From contig QIFB01000010.1 in NCBI GenBank assembly GCA_003230545.1, positions 1 through 42,001 on the forward strand: a DNA stretch of 42,001 nt, given 5' to 3'. The notes below the pieces were generated by a model. The model did not search any database. It was not told the origin of the DNA and saw only the letters and a list, made by a program, of their open reading frames with translations. The translations under genes and the position numbers were made by a program. This document shows, piece after piece, positions 33,014-40,812 of this stretch. The stretch is from Gammaproteobacteria bacterium (GTDB lineage Bacteria; Pseudomonadota; Gammaproteobacteria; UBA9214). Numbering within the stretch: position 1 is the stretch's first letter; each line of letters opens with the position of its first letter.

Positions 33014-34036
33014 ATGCAGGCCACTCTGAAAAACCGGATTCCGAATTCGACGGATAAACCGCTGCCACGCTGTATCGCCGAGATCGAGGGCATCGGCTAC
33101 CAGGACAGCGACCTGCCGGAGGCGCCGGTGGATTTCCCGGCCGGCTATTTTATTGTGGGCGCACCACGCTGCGGCACTACGGCCGTCAGCAAGGCGCTGT
33201 CACGCAATCCGCGCATCAGCTTTTCCAAACCCAAGGAGCCGCACTTCTTTCTCGAGCCCCGGCCCGGCTTGAGTCCGGATGAACTGCACCGGCAATACCT
33301 GTCACGCTACCACCGGGAACTCAACCCGGAGCACCAGGCATACGGTGACGGCTCGGTTTCCTACCTCTACGAGCCGGAGGCCATTCGGCGGGTGTTGCAA
33401 TTCGACCCGCGCGCGCAATTTATCGTGCTGGTGCGGAACCCGGTAGAGATGATGCGCTCGTATCACAGCCGCATGCTGTTTCAGCTGGACGAGGATGAAG
33501 TGGACTTTGCCCGCGCCTGGGAGCTGCAGGAAAGCCGCGCCGCCGGTCACAACCTGCCGCGGCGCTGCCGCGAGCCGATGCTGCTGCAGTACGCGTTCCT
33601 CGGCCAGCTCGGCATGCACCTCGAGCGCCTGTTCGAGGTGGCCGGCCGCGAACGCTGCCACGTCATCGTCCACGACGACTTCCGCGATGACCCGCGCGCG
33701 GTCTACCTGCGTGCACTGGAATTCATGGGAGTGGATGACGACGGCCAGGTCAAGTTCAAGCGTACCCGCGCCACCAGCAGCTTCAAATCGCCCTGGCTGC
33801 AGCAGTTCGTGATGAACCCGCCACCATGGACATTCCGGCTGATCGCAATCAGTAATTCCCGCATGTTGAAGCGGCTCAAGGGGGTGCGCAAGCGCATCAA
33901 GACCTGGAATTCCAGTGATGCCAAACCACGCCAGATATTCACCGATGAGGTGCGCGCCATGTTGCGGGATTATTTTGCGGACGATGTCGAGAAGCTGTCC
34001 GGATTACTGGCACGTGACCTGGGCGATTGGAAATGA
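33014..34036 (+). CDS. Sulfotransferase, heparan-sulfate-sulfotransferase-like type
   Basis: A 340-aa protein of a different sulfotransferase branch from its neighbours. FIVGAPRCGTTAVSKALS (5'-phosphosulfate loop at 49-56), KPKEPHFF (72-79), VLVRNPVEMMRSYHS (3'-phosphate motif, R141 and S149) and VIVHDDFRDDP are the motifs of NDST/heparan-type and related bacterial sulfotransferases that act on polysaccharides or glycolipids. Acceptor unknown. It lies about 70 nt after the frameshifted acyltransferase and 59 nt before another sulfotransferase, all on the forward strand. Confidence 0.9.
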   Translation: MQATLKNRIPNSTDKPLPRCIAEIEGIGYQDSDLPEAPVDFPAGYFIVGAPRCGTTAVSKALSRNPRISFSKPKEPHFFLEPRPGLSPDELHRQYLSRYHRELNPEHQAYGDGSVSYLYEPEAIRRVLQFDPRAQFIVLVRNPVEMMRSYHSRMLFQLDEDEVDFARAWELQESRAAGHNLPRRCREPMLLQYAFLGQLGMHLERLFEVAGRERCHVIVHDDFRDDPRAVYLRALEFMGVDDDGQVKFKRTRATSSFKSPWLQQFVMNPPPWTFRLIAISNSRMLKRLKGVRKRIKTWNSSDAKPRQIFTDEVRAMLRDYFADDVEKLSGLLARDLGDWK

Positions 34037-34095
34037 GGTTATGACTCAATCCAGTAATGAGTCACAATTTATGGTAATACGCACATCGAGAGCCG

Positions 34096-35058
34096 ATGAT
34101 GCCGGTACGTGACAGTGTAAAAAAAATAGCCATCCTGGTGCCCACGGCACTGTTGCCGCGGCCGTGGCGGGTTGCCGCGCGCCGGAAGCTGCTGTCGAAC
34201 CTCGAGCTGGCCATCGCCAACCGTGCCGGCCTGCTGATCATCGGTCACCCCAAGAGTGGCAATACCTGGCTCAAGGTGATGCTGGCACGGCTCTACCAGG
34301 TACGCCACGGGCTGGAGGCCTCCGCCCTGATCGGATCCGATGAACTCGCGCTGCGCAACCCGGCAATCCCCAGGCTCGCTGCCACCAACGCCTGGTACAG
34401 CTATGAGGGTAGTGTCGGCAAGGTACTGGCATCGGGTGCAGCCGATGCTCCGTTGCGCCACAAGCCGGTCTTGCTGCTGGCACGCAATCCCATCGACATT
34501 GCCGTGTCGTGGTTTTTCCAGTTCACCAAACGCCAGTCGGCTCACAAACAGGAGTTGATCAACGACTTCATCGATCACCCGATCGACCGCCACACGGTCA
34601 CCCTGTGGGACTTCGTGCGTTACAGTGATATCGGGCTGCCGTTTCTGATCAACTACCTGAACACCTGGGAGCACAACCTCCGGCAGCTCGATCACTCCCT
34701 GCTGTTACGTTATGAAGACCTGCGCGCGGATCCGGCGGCAACCCTGAAGCAGGTGACCCGCCTGATGGGCGAGGACTTCAGCGCTGCGGAAATTACCGAA
34801 GCCGTCGAGTTCGGCTCCTTTGACAACCTGCGCAAGCTGGAGACCAGCGGTTTCTTCCGGCGTGGCGGCATGCGCCTGCACAACGCGAAGGACCCGAACA
34901 CCTTCAAGACCCGACGCGGCAAGGTCGGCGGCTACCCGGACTATTTCGAACCGGATCAGGTCAGGGAACTCGAGGATCTGATGATGCAACACCTGACACC
35001 GACCTTCGGCTATCAGCCATCAGATGATCGCGGGCAGGACGTCCAGCCGTCCCCATGA
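34096..35058 (+). CDS. Sulfotransferase domain protein (copy 3 of paralog set)
   Basis: A 320-aa protein. HPKSGNTWLKVMLARLYQVRHG (from residue 51), LLLARNPIDIAVSWFFQF (127-142), LLRYEDLRADP and the C-terminal TFKTRRGKVGGYPDYFEPDQ place it with the proteins at 26745 and 28561, though more diverged: the phosphosulfate loop reads KSGNTW and the 3' motif ARNPIDIAVS. Acceptor unknown. Its stop overlaps the start of the ELM1-like gene by 4 bp, so the two are translationally coupled, linking this sulfotransferase with a glycosyltransferase. Confidence 0.9.
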   Translation: MMPVRDSVKKIAILVPTALLPRPWRVAARRKLLSNLELAIANRAGLLIIGHPKSGNTWLKVMLARLYQVRHGLEASALIGSDELALRNPAIPRLAATNAWYSYEGSVGKVLASGAADAPLRHKPVLLLARNPIDIAVSWFFQFTKRQSAHKQELINDFIDHPIDRHTVTLWDFVRYSDIGLPFLINYLNTWEHNLRQLDHSLLLRYEDLRADPAATLKQVTRLMGEDFSAAEITEAVEFGSFDNLRKLETSGFFRRGGMRLHNAKDPNTFKTRRGKVGGYPDYFEPDQVRELEDLMMQHLTPTFGYQPSDDRGQDVQPSP

Positions 35059-36230
35059 ACACCGCTGACAACCAGTCTGCCCCCCGGACGTGGGTGGTGC
35101 TGGGTGACAAGCAGGGTGACAACGCCCAGGTCGAGGCGATCGTGCAGGCCCTGCCATGGCCCTGTGAACAGCGCCATATCCAGGTACTCGACAAGTTCGT
35201 TTTCGGCAAACCGAAAGTCGGCCCCACGCTGTATCACATCGACCGGGAACGCTCGGACCCGCTTGAACCCCCGTGGCCTGACCTCATCCTAACCATCGGG
35301 CGGCGCCCGGCCAACGTGGCGCTGTGGATCCGTGAACAGTCCGGCGGGCACACCAGAATTATCATTGTCGGCAAACCGTCCAGCATGCCGGACGACTACG
35401 ACCTGGTGATCTACAGTGCCGAGAACCAGTTTCCGCCACGCGCCAACCTGCAGGGCATTTCCCTGCCGCTGATGCGTATCGATGCGACCGCAGTGGAAGC
35501 GGCCGCACGCGAGTGGGCATCACGCCTTGCGGACCTGCCCCGGCCCCTGACCGCCTTCCTGGTCGGTGGACCGACCGGCCCGTTCATCTTTAACGACGCG
35601 GCCATCCGCCGCCTGCGGCAGACCATTGACCGGATCCTCGATGAAACCGGCGGCAGTATCTACATCACCACCAGCCGGCGCACGCCACCGGCAGTCGTTG
35701 ACGCCTTGCAAAACCGCTTGCCTGACGGTGCACGGCTGTTTGCCTGGCGCGCGGATGCGCGCGATAACCCGTATCGCGGCCTGCTCGGACTCGCCGACGG
35801 TTTCGTCGTCACCGGCGACAGTATTTCCATGATGGTGGAAGTGATCCGCCTGCGGAAACCGCTGGCGATCTTCCCGTTACCGGTTGGCAAGGTGGGCGCC
35901 GTTGACCAGCTGCGCCGCAGCTTCACGCGCCGGCTGTTCGCGCCGGCCAGCGGTGCAACACTGGACCGGCTGCGTACCGGCCTGTGCAAGCTGCTGTATG
36001 CCATGCGCATCGTGACCCATACACGGGATTTTACCGCCTTCAACGAAAGCCTGGTGCGGGGCGGGCTGGCCGGTTACGCGAGTGACCCGTTGCAACCGCC
36101 GAGCGGGGAGGTACCGGATGACCTGGCACTGGCCGTGCAGCGGATCATTGCCGTGGTGGACGGCAAACCGCAGGTTGGTGCCGAGCGTAGCCCGGATGAA
36201 GGCCGCAAGGCCGTAAGCCGGGAAACATGA
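35055..36230 (+). CDS. ELM1/GtrOC1-family putative glycosyltransferase
   Basis: A 391-aa protein matching the bacterial ELM1 family: TWVVLGDKQGDNAQVEAIVQAL, DLILTIGRRPANVALWIRE, AFLVGGPTGPFIF, ITTSRRTPPAVVDAL, and GFVVTGDSISMMVEVI (GT-B-like C-terminal domain). Members are predicted glycosyltransferases of the envelope; reaction unproven. It is coupled to the upstream sulfotransferase. The last 15 or so codons lie inside a TAGCCCGGATG repeat, so the natural C-terminus may have been extended by insertion of this element. Confidence 0.85.
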   Translation: MNTADNQSAPRTWVVLGDKQGDNAQVEAIVQALPWPCEQRHIQVLDKFVFGKPKVGPTLYHIDRERSDPLEPPWPDLILTIGRRPANVALWIREQSGGHTRIIIVGKPSSMPDDYDLVIYSAENQFPPRANLQGISLPLMRIDATAVEAAAREWASRLADLPRPLTAFLVGGPTGPFIFNDAAIRRLRQTIDRILDETGGSIYITTSRRTPPAVVDALQNRLPDGARLFAWRADARDNPYRGLLGLADGFVVTGDSISMMVEVIRLRKPLAIFPLPVGKVGAVDQLRRSFTRRLFAPASGATLDRLRTGLCKLLYAMRIVTHTRDFTAFNESLVRGGLAGYASDPLQPPSGEVPDDLALAVQRIIAVVDGKPQVGAERSPDEGRKAVSRET

Positions 36231-36271
36231 TTCGGAAAGTCCCGGATTCCGCTGCGCTTCATCCGGGCTAC
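36188..36271. repeat. Inverted pair of family B repeats at the end of the ELM1-like gene
   Basis: GTAGCCCGGATG at 36188 and CATCCGGGCTAC ending at 36271 face each other, forming a large potential hairpin. The left copy is translated as the end of the ELM1-like protein (ERSPDEGRKAVSRET). Confidence 0.8.
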
Positions 36272-36304
36272 AGCACTATGAGGTATACAGAGGTATTCCG
36301 GAAA

Positions 36305-36529
36305 TCAGTAGTCCCGCGCCGCACTCTGCTGTTCGGCGACGGGTGAATGCAATACCAGGTCCATCCCCCTCCAGTCACCGGTGTCGATATAGTCGCGCGT
36401 ACCGCGGATGTCCTCCAGCACGATACGCCGGCATTTACCCGAGATAAACAGGATGGCCCGGACCTGGATTAACTGGCCGGAGACATTGCTGTACCAATAG
36501 CCCGGCATAGGCTGTTGTTGCATAAACAT
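36305..36529 (-). CDS. Small hypothetical protein
   Basis: A 74-aa protein from MFMQQQPMPGYWYSNVSG, with a very strong GGAGGAGGT ribosome site five bases before the ATG. It is a compact, beta-strand-rich sequence with no signal peptide. GYWYSNVSGQLIQVRAI and the later DTGDWRGMDL echo the 95-aa protein at 13289-13576 (GDWYQNISGDNFEIVAF, SDSWHEMEI), suggesting one small domain family. Function unknown. Confidence 0.7.
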   Translation of the reverse strand: MFMQQQPMPGYWYSNVSGQLIQVRAILFISGKCRRIVLEDIRGTRDYIDTGDWRGMDLVLHSPVAEQQSAARDY

Positions 36530-36687
36530 ACTACCTCCTCCGCCGGGACCGGTTCCCGCGGCGTGCTGTTATTGTTATGACGTCTGCTCTGACCTGTCGA
36601 TCGATGCGCCCTCATATAGTGTTATAACCGAAAAACCGGTAGTAAATCAATGGTACCAGGGGACAGGTAGTCGTCCGGCCGGTTACC

Positions 36688-36743
36688 GGCGGAATTTATC
36701 CGCCCTACAACAACATTTTTTGTAAGGCCAAATTTATTCGGCC
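36688..36743. repeat. Dispersed double-palindrome repeat (family A), copy 3
   Basis: GGCGGA/TCCGCC at 36688-36704 and GGCC...GGCC at 36726-36743 are joined by CCTACAACAACATTTTTTG. The layout equals copy 1 at 6190-6246. It sits downstream of nrdJb in an otherwise gene-free stretch (36531-36757). Confidence 0.75.
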
Positions 36744-36757
36744 AGACAGACTTGATC

Positions 36758-37471
36758 TCACCCGCATTTGGACTCTCCGCAATTCAGACAGGTCAGGCAG
36801 CCGTCCATCACAATGGCCGCCTTGGTCTGGCATTTACCGCACAGCCGGGCCCCTTCAGGGAAATCACTGGCAGCTTCGGTGTCCGCCGTATTCACGGCCG
36901 ATTCATACTGGGCGCGCTTTTCCGCCACCAGTTTTTTCTGGTGTTCGTCGAGCCCGTCATCTTTCAGCAGGCCGATCATGCGCATGTGGCATTCAATGGC
37001 GTCACCGATTTCCGCCACCAGTGACGGCATATACTTGCCGCCCTTCTTGAAATAACCGCCGCGTGGGTCGAACACCGAACGCAGTTCCTCGACCAGGAAA
37101 GTGACATCCCCGCCCTTCCGGAACACGGCCGAGATAATCCGGGTCAATGCCACGATCCACTGGAAGTGGTCCATATTCTTGGAGTTGATAAAGATCTCGA
37201 AGGGACGGCGCAGTTCGTTCTCGGTACCGGCATTGAGAATAATGTCGTTGATGGTGACATACAGGGCATGCTCGGAGAGTGGTGTCTTTACCTTGTAGGT
37301 CGAGCCGATCAGCATCTCCGGGCGCTTCAGCTTTTCATGCAGCTGCACCACGTTGTCCTGTGCAGCCGGTGTGGCCTGTACCTCGTTGGCGGCGGCTGCC
37401 TGCGTGTCTTCCTGCGGTTCGTCCCGACGGACGCTGTAGTCCACGATTTTCTTTTCAATCTTGAAAGTCAT
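36758..37471 (-). CDS. nrdJb: Class II ribonucleotide reductase, small C-terminal component (NrdJb-like)
   Basis: A 237-aa protein from MTFKIEKKIVDYSVRRDE (GCAGGAG upstream), corresponding to the separate NrdJb chain of Pseudomonas class II enzymes. The middle (LIGSTYKVKTPLSEHALYVTINDI) is a TSCPD-like domain, and the C-terminus carries GKCQTKAAIVMDGCLTCLNC, a redox or zinc Cys cluster thought to pass electrons to the active site. It lies 169 nt after nrdJa; that gap holds an inverted repeat pair. Confidence 0.9.
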   Translation of the reverse strand: MTFKIEKKIVDYSVRRDEPQEDTQAAAANEVQATPAAQDNVVQLHEKLKRPEMLIGSTYKVKTPLSEHALYVTINDIILNAGTENELRRPFEIFINSKNMDHFQWIVALTRIISAVFRKGGDVTFLVEELRSVFDPRGGYFKKGGKYMPSLVAEIGDAIECHMRMIGLLKDDGLDEHQKKLVAEKRAQYESAVNTADTEAASDFPEGARLCGKCQTKAAIVMDGCLTCLNCGESKCG

Positions 37472-37503
37472 GTTGAACTCCTGCAAATACCTTTATCAGA
37501 AAA

Positions 37504-37626
37504 CTGTCATTGCGAGCGCAGCGAAGCAACGTAGCCCGGATGAAGCGCAGCGCAATCCGGGAAGATCGCATCTTGTCTGAAACAAGTTCCCCGGATTCCG
37601 GTCCTGCGGACCTTCATCCGGGCTAC
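37504..37626. repeat. REP cluster between nrdJa and nrdJb
   Basis: Two family B copies face each other (37531-37561 and 37589-37626), and a TCATTGCGAGCGCAGCGAAG element (37508-37527 area), a widespread proteobacterial repeat, lies beside them. The cluster could form a strong hairpin in the nrdJa-nrdJb transcript and set the ratio of the two subunits. Confidence 0.8.
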
Positions 37627-37640
37627 GTGTTTTCTTCATC

Positions 37641-39794
37641 TCAGAATTTTCCGTAATAGCCTTCTTTGAGGGCATCATAAAGATTGGCGGCGGTATGCGT
37701 CTCGCCGTCATACTCCACCTCCTCGTTACCCTGCAGACTGACAACCGAACCGTCATCCAGCGTGAACTCGTAGGTCGTGTTCTCCAGGTCTTTCTCTTTC
37801 ACCAGCACGCCCTGGAAGGCCTCCGGGTTGAAGCGGAACGTGGTGCAACCCTTGAGACCCTGCTCGTAGGCGTACATGTAAATGTCCTTGAAGTCCTCGA
37901 AGGGATAGTCCGTCGGCACGTTGGCCGTCTTCGAAATCGAGGAGTCTACCCATTCCTGGGCAGCCGCCTGGATATCAACATGCTGCTTCGGCGTGACGTT
38001 ATCAGCCGCGATAAAATAGTCCGGCAGTGCATCATCCTCGCCTTCCATGCTGGTACTCGCCTGCGGGTTGATCAGTTCCCGGTAGGCCAGCAGTTCAAAC
38101 GAATAGACCTCCACCTTTTCCTTGGTCTTCCTGCCCTCGCGAATCACGTTGCGGAAGTAGTGATGTGCAAAACTCGGCTCGATGCCGTTGCTCGCATTGT
38201 TGGCCAGCGACAGCGAAATGGTCCCGGTCGGTGCAATCGAGCTGTGATGAGTGAAGCGCGCCCCGGTTGCCGCCAGCTCGCTGACGAGATCGGGCGCCAC
38301 CTCCGCAACCTGTTGCATGTAATGGCTGTACTTCGCATGCAGTACCTTGCCCTTGATGCTGTCGCCCGGCAGGTAGCCGTCACGGCGCATTTCGGGCCGC
38401 TTGCGCAGCATCTCCTCGGTGACCTCGAAGTCCTCCTCCATGACCGGAGCCGATCCTTTCTCGCGGGCGAGGTCCAGTGCCACCTGCCAGCCGGTCAGGG
38501 CCAGCTCGCGGCTGACACGCTCGGTAAATTTCACCGAGGCTTCTTCGCCGTATTTCATGCGCAACATGGTGACCGTGGAACCCAGTCCCAGGAAACCCAT
38601 CCCGTGACGGCGCTTGCGGGTAATCTCGTCGCGCTGTCCTTCCAGCGGCAGCCCGTTGATCTCGACCACGTTGTCGAGCATGCGGGTAAAGATGGCAACC
38701 ACCTTGCGAAATTCCTCCCAGTCAAATTCGGTCTGGTCGGTAAATGCGTTGCGTACGAACTTGGTCAGGTTGACCGAACCCAGCAGGCAGGAGCCGTAGG
38801 GCGGCAGCGGCTGTTCTCCGCAGGGGTTGGTCGCACGGACATTCTCGCAAAACCAGTTATTGTTCATCTCGTTGACCTTGTCGATGAGGATGAACCCCGG
38901 TTCGGCAAAATCATAGGTCGAACTCATAATCACGTCCCAGAGACGCCGCGCCGGGATGGTCTTGTAGATGCGGCAGGCAACCAGGCCGGCATTGTTGGTG
39001 ATGTAGTCGCCCTTGCTTGGCCATTCACGCCAGATCACCTTGCTTGAATCATTCAGGTCAGTCCCGTCGTCGAGTTCCTTGCGATTGATGGGAAACGCCA
39101 GCTGCCAGCCGGTATCCTGCTTGACCGCATTGATGAATTCCGTGGTGATCAACAGCGACAGGTTGAACTGGCGCAGGCGGCCGTCTTCACGCTTGGCGCG
39201 GATGAAATCCACCACGTCCGGATGGCCGACATCAAACGTCGCCATCTGGGCACCACGCCGCCCGCCGGCCGAGGACACCGTGAAACACATCTTGTCGTAG
39301 ATATCCATGAAGGACAGCGGACCGGAAGTATAGGCGCCGGCGCCGGAGACATACGCGCCTTTCGGGCGCAGCGTGGAAAATTCATAACCGATGCCGCACC
39401 CGGCCTTCAGCGTCAGCCCGGCTTCGTGCACCTTTTCGAGGATATCATTCATGGAATCATGCACGATGCCGGACACCGTGCAGTTGATGGTCGACGTGGC
39501 CGGTTTGTGTTCCTGCGCACCGGCATTGGAAGTAATGCGCCCGGCCGGGATGGCACCGTGCCGCAATGCCCACAGGAATTCCTGGTACCAGGTATCGCGC
39601 AGGGTATCGGTTTCCTCGACGTCGGCCAGTGCCCGCGCCACCCGCTGGTAGGTGCCATCAATAGACGGGTCGATCGGGGTCCCGTCCCTGGCCTTCAGGC
39701 AGTACTTCTTTTCCCAGATATCGAGTGAGGCCGGCTGCAGGCTGATGTCAGCCGCGCTCGCGGGTACGGTTTCAAGGTGTACAGTGGTTGTCAT
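37641..39794 (-). CDS. nrdJa: Adenosylcobalamin-dependent ribonucleotide reductase, catalytic chain
   Basis: A 717-aa class II reductase catalytic chain. It reduces ribonucleotides to deoxyribonucleotides using a radical made from adenosylcobalamin, so it works with or without oxygen. Cys105 (STINCTVSG) is the likely redox Cys, AGCGIGYEFSTLRP starts the substrate site, and NPCGEQPLPPYGSCLLG (N323, C325, E327) is the catalytic loop. No ATP-cone is visible at the N-terminus. GGAGGGGAG precedes the ATG. The partner NrdJb is downstream. NrdR-like boxes lie upstream. Confidence 0.95.
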   Translation of the reverse strand: MTTTVHLETVPASAADISLQPASLDIWEKKYCLKARDGTPIDPSIDGTYQRVARALADVEETDTLRDTWYQEFLWALRHGAIPAGRITSNAGAQEHKPATSTINCTVSGIVHDSMNDILEKVHEAGLTLKAGCGIGYEFSTLRPKGAYVSGAGAYTSGPLSFMDIYDKMCFTVSSAGGRRGAQMATFDVGHPDVVDFIRAKREDGRLRQFNLSLLITTEFINAVKQDTGWQLAFPINRKELDDGTDLNDSSKVIWREWPSKGDYITNNAGLVACRIYKTIPARRLWDVIMSSTYDFAEPGFILIDKVNEMNNNWFCENVRATNPCGEQPLPPYGSCLLGSVNLTKFVRNAFTDQTEFDWEEFRKVVAIFTRMLDNVVEINGLPLEGQRDEITRKRRHGMGFLGLGSTVTMLRMKYGEEASVKFTERVSRELALTGWQVALDLAREKGSAPVMEEDFEVTEEMLRKRPEMRRDGYLPGDSIKGKVLHAKYSHYMQQVAEVAPDLVSELAATGARFTHHSSIAPTGTISLSLANNASNGIEPSFAHHYFRNVIREGRKTKEKVEVYSFELLAYRELINPQASTSMEGEDDALPDYFIAADNVTPKQHVDIQAAAQEWVDSSISKTANVPTDYPFEDFKDIYMYAYEQGLKGCTTFRFNPEAFQGVLVKEKDLENTTYEFTLDDGSVVSLQGNEEVEYDGETHTAANLYDALKEGYYGKF

Positions 39795-39826
39795 GCGTCT
39801 CGCTCCCCTCCTCGATCATGCAAGTT

Positions 39827-39912
39827 ATTGTTTATATAGTGTTTTGTCAGGTATTTGCGGGGTCTGGCGGTATTCCCGTGACCGACCTGACAAAAAACAC
39901 AAGATATTGGGT
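39827..39912. promoter_or_regulatory. NrdR-like boxes and stem-loop in the nrdJa leader
   Basis: ACACAAGATATTGGGT (39897-39912) matches the NrdR consensus ACACWATATATWGTGT at 14 of 16 positions, and ATTGTTTATATAGTGT (39827-39842) at 12 of 16. Between them the inverted repeat TTTTGTCAGGT (39842-39852)/ACCTGACAAAA (39885-39895) can form a transcribed stem-loop. The boxes lie 70 bp apart, not the usual ~31. NrdR represses reductase genes. Confidence 0.55.
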
Positions 39913-39923
39913 GCAGAACTTGA

Positions 39924-39952
39924 AGACTATGACCGCCTTCGGGGGCTGTCAA
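39924..39952 (-). promoter_or_regulatory. Candidate nrdJa promoter
   Basis: On the reverse strand, consensus TTGACA (39947-39952), a 17-base spacer and a poor TAGTCT (39924-39929) place a start near 39917, just before the NrdR-like box at 39897-39912. A second TTGACA lies further upstream near 40015. Confidence 0.4.
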
Positions 39953-40055
39953 GTTTCATTGATATGGGTATAAATATCCTTTCTCATCAAAAGGATAACA
40001 ATAGAAAACATTTGTCAATACGGTTATTTGGACGACTTCACCCTATAACAGTTCA

Positions 40056-40071
40056 ACCCTATATATTGTGT
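40056..40071. promoter_or_regulatory. Further NrdR-like box
   Basis: ACCCTATATATTGTGT matches the NrdR consensus at 15 of 16 positions. It lies 3 bases from the stop of the TauE/SafE-like gene and about 260 bp upstream of nrdJa, with a consensus TTGACA about 40 bp downstream of it on the reverse strand. Confidence 0.5.
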
Positions 40072-40073
40072 TT

Positions 40074-40811
40074 CTAATATAGCCCGTCGGGCGATGGCCC
40101 GTGCGTGTGATGCGCACCGTGCTGTCGATGATCCTCCGGCAGTGTGGCCAGGGTATAGACACCGAACAGCAGCACCGTAATGCCGGCGAGGGCGCGAACT
40201 ATACGACCCTGCAGCCGGCGTGCCAATGTACTGAACGCCACGCCCATGGCGAGCATCAGCGGCAGGGTCCCCAGCCCGAAAGCAAGCATGGTGAATGCGC
40301 CATCCAGCGGACTGCCACTGGCCAGTGCCAGCGTCAGTACCGCGTAGACCATGCCACAGGGCAACCAGCCCCAGAGCATGCCCAGCACCAGGGCCTGGCC
40401 ACTGTGGCGTATCGGGATAAAGCGGCGACCGAAGGGTTCAATGCGCTTCCAGGCGTGTGCGCCGGCCTGCTCCAGCCAGCGCAGCGCCGGCCACCACCCG
40501 GCCAGGTAGATGCCCAGCAGCAGCATGAAAATACCGCTGAAGACCCGGGCGACGGGAAACCCGGTCAACGGGTCCAGCGCACTGACCTGCTGACCGAGTA
40601 GCCCCAGCAACACACCGGCAATGGTATAACTGGCGATGCGGCCCGTGTTATAGGCCAGTAGCGCCACCAGGAAGCGTCCGCGGGATGCCCGGACCCTGGC
40701 ATCGAGACTGCCGGTGAGTGCCGCGACAATGCCACCGCACATGCCAATGCAGTGCACACCGCCGAGCAGTCCGACGAGGAACGCGGCCGGCAGGGTCAGC
40801 GCGACTTCCAT
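40074..40811 (-). CDS. TauE/SafE (UreH-like) membrane protein, cbb3-assembly associated
   Basis: A 245-aa membrane protein from MEVALTLPAAFLVGLLGG with about six helices. GGVHCIGMCGGIVAAL near the N-terminus is the Cys/His motif of the heavy-metal-linked TauE/SafE subgroup found next to cbb3 oxidase assembly genes, and a second motif GMLWGWLPCGMVY repeats the Cys-Gly pattern. The C-terminus is His-rich. It probably handles copper for oxidase assembly. The start lies directly after the ccoH stop (1-nt gap), so translation is coupled; no clear ribosome site is needed. Confidence 0.88.
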   Translation of the reverse strand: MEVALTLPAAFLVGLLGGVHCIGMCGGIVAALTGSLDARVRASRGRFLVALLAYNTGRIASYTIAGVLLGLLGQQVSALDPLTGFPVARVFSGIFMLLLGIYLAGWWPALRWLEQAGAHAWKRIEPFGRRFIPIRHSGQALVLGMLWGWLPCGMVYAVLTLALASGSPLDGAFTMLAFGLGTLPLMLAMGVAFSTLARRLQGRIVRALAGITVLLFGVYTLATLPEDHRQHGAHHTHGPSPDGLY

Positions 40812-40812
40812 G

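Noticed and set aside
37496-37540. Peptide reading CHCERSEA at the end of small frames near 37510
   Set aside because: This is the translation of a common proteobacterial intergenic repeat, not a gene.
37695-39047. 450-codon forward frame opposite nrdJa
   Set aside because: Antisense to a fully conserved reductase; no ribosome site and no recognisable product.
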